From HGM04593 sp045630965 (GTDB taxonomy: Bacteria > Bacteroidota > Bacteroidia > Bacteroidales > Bacteroidaceae), in the NCBI GenBank assembly GCA_045630965.1, contig JAZQTU010000001.1, positions 1 to 16,150 of the forward strand: a DNA stretch of 16,150 bases, written 5' to 3'. Position 1 is the first letter of the stretch. Each line of letters starts with the position of its first letter. The notes beneath the pieces are model-generated. The model was not told where the DNA came from. It saw only the letters and a list, made by a program, of their open reading frames with translations, and searched no databases. Shown in pieces: positions 1 through 6,471 of this stretch. Both the position numbers and the translations under genes were made by a program.

Positions 1-275
1 TTGTCGTTCTGACCGTCGCCGTTACTGTCAACATAAGATGTTGCCTTGGCTGTCTTGTAGTCGATTATCCAAGGATATTCACCTACTGTCTGTACAGGAG
101 TAAAAACACCAAAACTGCTTGCGAATGTTTCGTTGATATAAGCACCAGACTCTGTATTGCTATCGTCACCGGCACCACCTGCTGTAGGAAGATCATACGG
201 AGGCTCCGGGATGAATGTACACGCGCAATATGCGAACAGTGCCATTACCACTAAAAATAGATTTTTGATTTTCAT
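1..275 (-). CDS. Lipoprotein, 5' part only (probable choice-of-anchor J type)
   Basis: This gene starts with ATG at 275 and runs off the window at position 1, giving about 91 residues without a stop. The N-terminus (MKIKNLFLVVMALFAYCACTF) is a lipoprotein-type signal peptide; Cys19 is the likely lipidated residue, although Cys17 is also possible. The stretch that follows is low-complexity (PEPPYD, then Gly/Ala/Asp rich). Then come a GAYINETFASSFG segment and a WIIDYKTAKATSYVD segment, which resemble the opening of choice-of-anchor J (MAM-like) domains in Bacteroidetes surface lipoproteins. The domain call is inference, because most of the domain lies outside the window. It begins 19 nt after the DUF5689 gene and is presumably the third gene of the receptor operon, so its product probably works at the outer membrane with those proteins. 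Its ligand is unknown. Confidence 0.75.
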   Translation of the reverse strand, partial: MKIKNLFLVVMALFAYCACTFIPEPPYDLPTAGGAGDDSNTESGAYINETFASSFGVFTPVQTVGEYPWIIDYKTAKATSYVDSNGDGQND

Positions 276-294
276 AGTATTATATTTTTCTAGA

Positions 295-1179
295 TTATTC
301 AGTTACAGGTACCATGTCGTCTGTTGATGTCAACATGAACTGCCAATAGTCCTTTGAGTCGCTGTTGCTACCAGGGTTGCGGTAGCGTGTGAGTACACCT
401 GTTATGTCGAACTTGCCGACAGGCATCTTGTCATTGGCAAAATCGGCATATGTGCTGAGGCGGAAGATTACCTTCTGGCTTCCTACATAAACGTTTCTCT
501 CCACAGCTGTGTTTGTATCGCTTATCTGCTCTTCTTCGGGAGCATACTTTCTTTCGCCGTCGGCCTCGTCAATAGAGACATTCTTGAGCACTACGTAAAT
601 AGGAGCAAGTGCCTTGTTGTTCTTGTCTGCAAGGAACTCTTCGGTAATCTCAAAAGGTATCAATTCTTCCTGTGTTGAATCGACCTTGCCTACAATTCTT
701 ATGTGGCTCTGGAAATCGGTCTTTGACATACGGCCAATCTGGAATTCAGAATACTTGGTGTTGTAATATTTTGTACCAAGCTGGGCAAGACTACCGTAAC
801 CGCCGATATACAGGCCTTTGCAGTTCATGCGCACGCGCTGACCAACAGGCAATACTGCATACATTCCGACATCATTTATACCTATTATTATAGCACCTGT
901 CTTGTCGTTGATTACAAGCTGCTTATAGACATTACCTGTCACGTCGTTTGCAACAACTACACCTTCGATGATAACATCATCTACAATCTGTTCATATCCA
1001 TTGCTTTGGATAACAGATGAATATTTTGTTTTAAGGTCTGCAATTGTTGTATTTGACTCTCCTATGCTATTGTTGCCATAAGGAGGATTTTCAAGATCGG
1101 GTGCATCAAAATTGTTCATGCACGATGTCATGGCACAAAGCATCATGACAAACACCGATATATATTTAATGGTCTTCAT
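295..1179 (-). CDS. DUF5689 domain lipoprotein
   Basis: This 294-residue protein starts at ATG 1179. An in-frame ATG at 1203 would add eight charged residues (MNNKKKEY) ahead of the signal sequence, so the internal start is preferred. The signal peptide MKTIKYISVFVMMLCAMTSC ends in a lipobox (MTSC), so lipid attachment at Cys20 is expected. The rest matches the DUF5689 pattern of Bacteroidetes: an opening TIADLKTKY helix, then an OB-fold-like core with VIIEGVVVANDVTGNVYKQL, INDKTGAIIIGI and GQRVRMNCKGLYIGGY, and a last part with FDITGVLTRY and WQFMLTSTDDM. The biochemical function of the family is not established. The gene starts 35 nt after the TonB-dependent receptor stop, so it is probably co-transcribed and may form a surface-exposed partner of that receptor, in the position SusD-like proteins occupy in other systems. 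No SusD gene is visible here. Confidence 0.88.
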   Translation of the reverse strand: MKTIKYISVFVMMLCAMTSCMNNFDAPDLENPPYGNNSIGESNTTIADLKTKYSSVIQSNGYEQIVDDVIIEGVVVANDVTGNVYKQLVINDKTGAIIIGINDVGMYAVLPVGQRVRMNCKGLYIGGYGSLAQLGTKYYNTKYSEFQIGRMSKTDFQSHIRIVGKVDSTQEELIPFEITEEFLADKNNKALAPIYVVLKNVSIDEADGERKYAPEEEQISDTNTAVERNVYVGSQKVIFRLSTYADFANDKMPVGKFDITGVLTRYRNPGSNSDSKDYWQFMLTSTDDMVPVTE

Positions 1180-1214
1180 ATACTCTTTCTTTTTATTGTT
1201 CATGACACTTTTTA

Positions 1215-3896
1215 TCAGAAACGGAAACCTATATTAAGATATGCATTGAACGCATTCGCATAATAGAGGTATGGATTCTTTGAGAACTTGTATGTCTTCT
1301 CATCTTCATCCTTCACGTAGCTGTCACCGCTCTTGTTCCAGTATCCGTCATCACGGTTCTGCTCGTAACCACCTGTAACAAGGTTCTGGTTGTTCAGGAT
1401 ATTGTTAAGACTGAGGTTGATGTTCAACTTTTTGCCATGTCTCAAGCTGATGCTCTTACCAACAGATGCATCAACCATGAAGCCGCCCTTTGCCTTGTAC
1501 TGTTCAGGAATGTTATATTTGACTTCTCCTGTAGATGCGTTGATTTCAGGCTCACCTACGACATTCTCAAGACGTGTATAGCTTGATGCATCGATGTATA
1601 TATTGTCGTAATAGTTGACATTTGCGCTCAAATACCAGCCTTTGATGTTATAATCGGCTCCAAGGCTCAATGCTGTTAGCGGTGTACCGTCGACCTTCAC
1701 ACCGTCCATATATACTTTCTGTGAACTTCCAACCTTGTCGGTCTCACTGATGAGATATCCCTGTGCATCACCCCAATATTCGGCGTTACCTACTGATGCT
1801 ACAGCGTTCACCGACAAAGAAGAGGTTATATTGTAGACAACAGCAGCCTCAAAGCCGTAGTGTACCTTGTCTACTCCCGTCATTGTAAGATATGTAAACT
1901 GTGACTGCTGGTCGTTGTAAAATGCGTTCTGCTCTACCTGATCGCTGAACATAGCACAATAGCCGCTTACCTTTGCTGTTACAGGACCGTAAGAGAATTT
2001 GTAAGAAGCTTCGGCATTGAGCAACTGCTCGTTGGTCAAGCCCTGCACGAAGTTGTTACGCAGACGGGGTGCCATGAATGAGTTGGATGCCAAAGGAGCA
2101 CGGTTCTCGTAACCCCAGCCCAAAGATACTGTGTTGTATGCGTTGAACGGCAAAATAAGCCCCATGCGGGTACCTCCGCCAAGGAAGAATGCTGTACCGC
2201 TGCTTCCCTTTGAGAACTCCATTGCACGTCCGTTGCGCATGTGACCGTAACGTTCCATAGTGGTGGCCTCAATGTTTGCTCCAAAGAAGAGGTTCACAAC
2301 ACCCTTGCTGAGCAGGTGCTGATAGTAGAGATTTGCCTTGTTTACATTTATGTCATAGTCATAACCAAATACGTCGCCCTCACCAATCTGACGGTTAGGA
2401 TTGTCCACGTCGTTCTGTATATGTTCGCTGTTTGTTCCGTACTCCTCAACAGAGAACTTGTCGATGTCGGTATATCTGGTAGCTCCCATAAGGTCACTCA
2501 TGGTCTTGTAGTGCATACCCTTGGTTGTACCGATATTAATACCGAATGTACCCCTGTTGTCTTTATCAAAGTCAATATTCAAAGTTGAACCCAGGTTGAA
2601 TGCCAACTGATCATTATGTCTTCTTTCAACATAATAGAGGCACTCTCCGCCTACAACATTTGCCTGTTGGTTGGCAAAATACATATAATCCCAGTTTATC
2701 TGTCTGTTGGCTTTGCTTGCTGTCCAGTAGTCATATGCTGCATAATAATCGGCAAGCTCGCTCTCAGACGGTGTGTACTCAAGATCCCAGACGTTATAAG
2801 CCGCACTCGGGAGGTTTTTGTAGTAGTTAGGACGTGGGTCAGCCGCATTTCCGTTCCATCCCAGAGCTGTAGTGCTGTAATTTGAATATTTACCAAACAG
2901 TGATGTTGTCAACTTCATTTTGTCGTTTATCTGGAAATCCCATGTAACAACAGCTGCAGGTTCAAACGAGTTGACTACGCGGGCATTACGTTTCTTACCA
3001 CCCTGATAACCCCAGTTAGGATTATAATAATGCGAGCCGGCAAGCCAATATGCCTCTTCGGTCGCAGCACCCTGCTGTGCACGCTCTGTTGGAGAGCCCC
3101 AGGTAGCGATAGATATGCTGTGTCTGTCATCAATCTGCTTCTCTGCAGCAAGGAAATATCCCAATGAATTGTAGAATGTTCCCTCAATCACACCCTCGTT
3201 CGCCCAACGGTATGAGGCTGAACCTGTAAATGCCCAGCCATTCTGCATAAGACCGGTTGAATAGGTGTACATTGCACGTGCAAGGTAATTACGGTTACAT
3301 CCCACAAGTGAAGCCTTGTGTCCTGCAGCATACTGGCTGGCACGCATGTTGATGTTGTTAGCACCTCCGATGCTGCTGTAACCAAAACTGTTGTGCTCAA
3401 GATAAGAAGCACCCTCCTTGTTGCGTACAGCCTCGTTAAGACCACCAATCATACCATAACTGAAAGTACCTCTTTCGGCATCATTCATCAAGGCACCATT
3501 GACATACATATTGTTATACTGTGAATGATAAGCCCTTACACGAAAACGCATAGGACTGAACAGATAACCGACCTCAGAAAGGAAGTAGTCATCATTTGAA
3601 GAAACCATTGCGGTTGTACCCGTAAAATCCTCGTCTTCGCCGAGCTGTCCTTCGGTAAATGTGTATGAGTCATTACTGTCATCACTCAACACAATGATAT
3701 TGTCCTTACTTGCTTCATTTACAAGAAGCGTATCAATGACACTTTTACGTGCCGGCAACTGAAGCAACCTGCCATCTTCTCTTTTACTAACGAAGACGCT
3801 GTCATTCAGAGCAAATTCCTGCGCATGCAATTCCCCAACGCTCCCCAACAAGAAGCAGAGCAACAAAAGCGCAACTGGTCTTAAAAATCCCCTCAT
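1215..3896 (-). CDS. TonB-dependent outer-membrane receptor
   Basis: This 893-residue protein has a Sec signal peptide (hydrophobic stretch LLLLCFLLGSVG, cleavage near ELHA-Q). It carries a plug-like region at about residues 110-190 (SPMRFRVRAYHS, MYVNGALMNDAERG, SFGYSSIGGANNINMRAS) and a long beta-barrel rich in aromatic, amphipathic strands. The C-terminus ends in NIGFRF, with the terminal Phe typical of outer-membrane barrels. Such receptors import ligands across the outer membrane using TonB-ExbBD energy; the substrate here cannot be told. The N-terminal carboxypeptidase-regulatory-like domain found in many Bacteroidetes receptors is not recognisable: only about 85 mostly acidic residues separate the signal peptide from the plug. 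I saw no convincing TonB box. The gene heads an operon with the DUF5689 lipoprotein 35 nt downstream. It is not a classical SusC/SusD pair. Confidence 0.93.
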   Translation of the reverse strand: MRGFLRPVALLLLCFLLGSVGELHAQEFALNDSVFVSKREDGRLLQLPARKSVIDTLLVNEASKDNIIVLSDDSNDSYTFTEGQLGEDEDFTGTTAMVSSNDDYFLSEVGYLFSPMRFRVRAYHSQYNNMYVNGALMNDAERGTFSYGMIGGLNEAVRNKEGASYLEHNSFGYSSIGGANNINMRASQYAAGHKASLVGCNRNYLARAMYTYSTGLMQNGWAFTGSASYRWANEGVIEGTFYNSLGYFLAAEKQIDDRHSISIATWGSPTERAQQGAATEEAYWLAGSHYYNPNWGYQGGKKRNARVVNSFEPAAVVTWDFQINDKMKLTTSLFGKYSNYSTTALGWNGNAADPRPNYYKNLPSAAYNVWDLEYTPSESELADYYAAYDYWTASKANRQINWDYMYFANQQANVVGGECLYYVERRHNDQLAFNLGSTLNIDFDKDNRGTFGINIGTTKGMHYKTMSDLMGATRYTDIDKFSVEEYGTNSEHIQNDVDNPNRQIGEGDVFGYDYDINVNKANLYYQHLLSKGVVNLFFGANIEATTMERYGHMRNGRAMEFSKGSSGTAFFLGGGTRMGLILPFNAYNTVSLGWGYENRAPLASNSFMAPRLRNNFVQGLTNEQLLNAEASYKFSYGPVTAKVSGYCAMFSDQVEQNAFYNDQQSQFTYLTMTGVDKVHYGFEAAVVYNITSSLSVNAVASVGNAEYWGDAQGYLISETDKVGSSQKVYMDGVKVDGTPLTALSLGADYNIKGWYLSANVNYYDNIYIDASSYTRLENVVGEPEINASTGEVKYNIPEQYKAKGGFMVDASVGKSISLRHGKKLNINLSLNNILNNQNLVTGGYEQNRDDGYWNKSGDSYVKDEDEKTYKFSKNPYLYYANAFNAYLNIGFRF

Positions 3897-3951
3897 TCTA
3901 TTATTAAATTTATATTCAATCTGTTACAATGTGTTTTTTAGAAAAAACAAA

Positions 3952-3976
3952 GATGCCCTATAAGTTCACAGGCATC
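3952..3976 (-). promoter_or_regulatory. Leader hairpin followed by U-tract (possible attenuator)
   Basis: On the minus strand, GATGCC (3976-3971) and GGCATC (3957-3952) form a 6-bp stem, extended by one T-G wobble pair. The stem is followed directly by TTTGTTTTTTC (3951-3941). This is an intrinsic-terminator shape in the 5' region of the receptor operon, about 55 nt before its start codon. It could attenuate the operon or serve as a second terminator for pyrG read-through. The stem is short, so confidence is low. Confidence 0.35.
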
Positions 3977-3983
3977 CATTATG

Positions 3984-4018
3984 CAAAAATAGCAAAATAT
4001 TTTATTAGTTAACCCAAA
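3984..4018 (-). promoter_or_regulatory. Candidate promoter of receptor operon
   Basis: The minus-strand TATTTTTG (3991-3984) fits the Bacteroidetes -7 consensus TAnnTTTG exactly. A TTTG (4018-4015) lies upstream, but with a 23-nt spacer, longer than the usual 19-21. It sits between the pyrG terminator and the receptor gene, where a promoter is expected. Confidence 0.35.
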
Positions 4019-4065
4019 TTAACAAGAAATTCACCGTCTACATATATTTTCACCTATTACTCCCC

Positions 4066-4112
4066 AAAAACAGTTGAGGTGTCAAACTGAGTTTGACACC
4101 TCAACTGTTTTT
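4066..4112 (-). terminator. Strong bidirectional-looking terminator after pyrG
   Basis: This is a perfect 23-bp inverted repeat around a single central base (4089). The left arm, 4066-4088, starts AAAAACAGTTGAGG; the right arm is 4090-4112. The A/T ends supply a run of five U on either strand. It begins 12 nt after the pyrG stop codon, exactly where a rho-independent terminator is expected, and isolates pyrG from the receptor operon. Confidence 0.9.
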
Positions 4113-4124
4113 ACAAGTTATTCA

Positions 4125-5729
4125 TTATCCCTTACGGGCAACTACATTCTTTACAAAGTCCATAACAACAGGTGATGGATGAAGAACTGTACTTGAGTAC
4201 TGCGGCTCATAGATAACACCCATATACCAGTCACAAGCAGGAACTTCAACGATATCTACAAGGCCGCTTTCAGGATGAACACCTGTACAAGCCAAACCTG
4301 CGCCAACAAGAGCATCGCGATACTCAATGTTCAACTCATAACGGTGGTAGTGACGCTCAACAATCTTCTCTTCACCGTAGATTGCGTAAGCCTTGCTATC
4401 CTTAGCTATTACAGTATCATAGCCACCACGACGCATTGTACCAAAAGGATTGCCTACACTCTTGAGGTCCTCCATAATATCAACGATTCTGTGACTGGTA
4501 GCCTCATTCATCTCATAGCTGCTAGCATCGGTATAACCGAGAATGTTACGCGCAACCTCAATAGCCATAACCTGCATACCCAAACCGATACCGAGAGTAA
4601 TGAGATTGTTCTCGCGACAATATTTTGCAGCAATAAGCTTTCCTTCAAAACCACGAGGACCAACGCCCGGACAAATGATATATCCGTCCATACCCTTAAG
4701 AGCCTGTGCAACATTATCCTCTGTAATTTTCTCACTGTTGATAAAGTGAGGCTTGATCTTGCAGTCGTTGTATGTACCGCACTGTGAAAGACTCTCATGG
4801 ATACTCTTGTATGCATCCTGAAGGTCATATTTGCCGACAAGACCGATATTAATCACCTTCTTCGCATTGTTACGACGCTCAACGAATGAACGCCATGGCT
4901 TCATTTCGGGTGTCTCACCAACTTCCTCACCTGTCAAGCGAAGAATAGCTGCATCAAGTCCCTGCTCCTGCATCTTGATGGGCACCTCATATATTGAAGG
5001 TACATCAAGGCTCTGAACAACACAGTCAGGCATAACATTACAGAAGCTTGCAACCTTCTTGCAAAGACCTGTGCTCAACTTATGCTCGGCACGCAAAACA
5101 AGACAGTCGGGCTGAATACCAAGGCTCTGCAACTGCTTTACAGAGTGCTGGGTTGGCTTTGTCTTAAGCTCGCCCGCAGCAGAGAGATAAGGAACATATG
5201 TGAGGTGTACACACACGGCACGACGACCGAGCTCCCACTTGAGCTGACGGATAGCCTCAAGGAATGGCAAACCCTCGATATCACCTACAGTTCCACCAAT
5301 TTCTGTAATTACAAAGTCAAATTTCTCCTTTGTGCTGCCACGCTTCATCTTGCGCTTGATTTCATCGGTGATGTGAGGAATAACCTGAACGGTTTTTCCA
5401 AGATACTCGCCACGGCGCTCCTTTTCTATTACCTCACTGTAAATGCGACCAGTTGTAAAGGTATTCCAACGGGTTGTCTTTATATCGGTAAAACGCTCAT
5501 AGTGACCTAGGTCAAGATCTGCCTCATGACCGTCGATTGTTATGTAGCACTCGCCATGTTCCTGAGGATTAAGAGTACCGGGAGAAACGTTGATATAAGG
5601 GTCGAATTTCTGTATTGTAACCTTGTAACCTCTTGCCTGCAACAGTTTACCTATTGAAGCTGAGATAATACCCTTTCCGAGTGAAGAAGCAACGCCACCG
5701 GTAACGAAGATGAATTTTGTTTCAGCCAT
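4125..5729 (-). CDS. pyrG: CTP synthase with a glutaminase domain lacking its catalytic triad
   Basis: This 534-residue protein has normal PyrG length and both PyrG domains. The synthetase half (about 1-265) aminates UTP to CTP with ATP. It keeps the P-loop GGVASSLGKG (11-20), the metal-site segments DLDLGHYERF and TEIGGTVGD, and the UTP-binding KTKPTQHSV. The glutamine amidotransferase half (about 290-534) is recognisable throughout (VGKYDLQDAYKS, LGMQ, RYE, YSSTVLHP). However, the nucleophile motif GICLGMQ reads GIGLGMQ (Gly382, codon 4586-4584), and the His-Pro-Glu pair of FHPEY reads YEPQY (Glu508 and Gln510). The oxyanion-loop region is PGVGPRG, and RHRHRYE reads RHYHRYE. Glutamine hydrolysis should therefore be lost, leaving free ammonia as the likely donor (inference). 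The usual Bacteroidales neighbour yidC is not downstream, so a paralogue is possible. The gene stands alone with its own promoter and terminator. Confidence 0.95.
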   Translation of the reverse strand: MAETKFIFVTGGVASSLGKGIISASIGKLLQARGYKVTIQKFDPYINVSPGTLNPQEHGECYITIDGHEADLDLGHYERFTDIKTTRWNTFTTGRIYSEVIEKERRGEYLGKTVQVIPHITDEIKRKMKRGSTKEKFDFVITEIGGTVGDIEGLPFLEAIRQLKWELGRRAVCVHLTYVPYLSAAGELKTKPTQHSVKQLQSLGIQPDCLVLRAEHKLSTGLCKKVASFCNVMPDCVVQSLDVPSIYEVPIKMQEQGLDAAILRLTGEEVGETPEMKPWRSFVERRNNAKKVINIGLVGKYDLQDAYKSIHESLSQCGTYNDCKIKPHFINSEKITEDNVAQALKGMDGYIICPGVGPRGFEGKLIAAKYCRENNLITLGIGLGMQVMAIEVARNILGYTDASSYEMNEATSHRIVDIMEDLKSVGNPFGTMRRGGYDTVIAKDSKAYAIYGEEKIVERHYHRYELNIEYRDALVGAGLACTGVHPESGLVDIVEVPACDWYMGVIYEPQYSSTVLHPSPVVMDFVKNVVARKG

Positions 5730-5763
5730 ATTGTTTTCTTTTTTAGATTGTCAAAACTTCAAT

Positions 5764-5786
5764 GTCCAAAACATACTTCTTTGGAC
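5764..5786 (-). promoter_or_regulatory. Hairpin at the 5' end of the pyrG leader
   Basis: Perfect 7-bp inverted repeat GTCCAAA (5764-5770) / TTTGGAC (5780-5786) with a 9-nt loop. It starts 3 nt beyond the -7 element, so it would form the first hairpin of the pyrG transcript, about 35 nt ahead of the start codon. It may stabilise the mRNA or regulate expression, or be an operator; the sequence does not decide between these. Confidence 0.45.
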
Positions 5787-5789
5787 GTG

Positions 5790-5821
5790 CGAAGATACAG
5801 CAAAGTATTTTCACATCAAAA
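5790..5821 (-). promoter_or_regulatory. pyrG promoter (Bacteroidetes -33/-7 type)
   Basis: The minus strand carries TTTTG (5821-5817), a 19-nt spacer, then TATCTTCG (5797-5790). The latter differs by one base from the Bacteroidetes -7 consensus TAnnTTTG. Transcription should start near 5787-5785, giving a leader of roughly 57 nt. The same two elements with the same spacing precede the nitroreductase operon. Confidence 0.7.
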
Positions 5822-5879
5822 AAAACATCATTTTTTTTATAAACAAATTTCAAATACTGCCATTTTATCCATATAAACC

Positions 5880-6464
5880 TTAAGGGACTCTTTTTAGTTC
5901 ACTGTACAGACGCTGGACAGGCAAGCCCATCACGTTAAAGTAAGAACCGACAATATTCGACATGCCAATATAGCCTATCCACTCCTGTGCACCATAGGCA
6001 CCAGCCTTATCCATTGGTTTGTATCTAGCGATATAATACTCGATTTCATCGTCTGAAAGGCTGGCGAATGTAACGTCGGACTGAGCTACAAAACTGTACT
6101 GAACATTCTTTGTTGTTATAGCCACACCTGTAAATACAGAATGTTTCTTTCCCGACATGTTACGCAACATACGCCTTGCGTCATCCTCGTCTGCAGGTTT
6201 CCCAAGTGCAGCATTGTCAAGCCACACTATGGTATCGGCAGTAATCACAAGTTCATCATCTGCCATAAAGGGACGATAGGCATCGGCTTTCTTCTTCGAT
6301 ATATAAAGAGGTATATCTCCACCTTGCAAATCTGCGGGGAAAGACTCATCAACATCGGGCAAGGCGCGCACCTCAAAATCGACATCAAGTCCCTGCAACA
6401 GTTCCTTGCGTCGTGGAGACGCAGAAGCAAGAATCACCTTATATTTTTTTATATTGTCAAGCAT
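5880..6464 (-). CDS. maf: Maf-family nucleoside triphosphate pyrophosphatase
   Basis: This 194-residue protein starts at ATG 6464. A longer in-frame start at 6533 would lie within the preceding peptidase gene and add an unrelated hydrophobic stretch. Family signatures are the N-terminal ILASASPRRKELL (residues 11-23), ITADTIV (Asp77), GKPADEDDA (88-96), SVFTGVAI, and GAYGAQEWIG with GSYFNVMGLP near the end. Maf proteins hydrolyse nucleoside triphosphates such as dTTP, UTP and modified nucleotides to monophosphates; they are thought to clean the cytosolic pool and some are linked to septum inhibition. The QEWIG and GSYFNVMGLP segments suggest the dTTP/UTP (YhdE-like) branch, which is inference. 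It begins 7 nt after the stop of the M28 peptidase gene, so translation is probably coupled, and it is the last gene of the operon. No hairpin terminator is evident between it and the pyrG promoter. Confidence 0.93.
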   Translation of the reverse strand: MLDNIKKYKVILASASPRRKELLQGLDVDFEVRALPDVDESFPADLQGGDIPLYISKKKADAYRPFMADDELVITADTIVWLDNAALGKPADEDDARRMLRNMSGKKHSVFTGVAITTKNVQYSFVAQSDVTFASLSDDEIEYYIARYKPMDKAGAYGAQEWIGYIGMSNIVGSYFNVMGLPVQRLYSELKRVP

Positions 6465-6471
6465 GATATAA

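Noticed and set aside
4066..4112. Palindrome as a recombination or attachment site
   Set aside because: There is no integrase, no direct repeat partner and no mobile gene nearby. Its position just after the pyrG stop and its A/T-ended arms fit a terminator.
4275..4787. Plus-strand open frame of 170 codons
   Set aside because: It lies wholly inside pyrG on the opposite strand, its translation resembles no family, and pyrG motifs are clear in the other frame.
4125..5729. Explaining the missing PyrG triad as sequencing error or pseudogene
   Set aside because: Three separate codons in two distant motifs are changed, each by substitutions that keep the frame. His to Glu and Glu to Gln need more than one base change overall, and promoter, terminator and the rest of the protein are intact.
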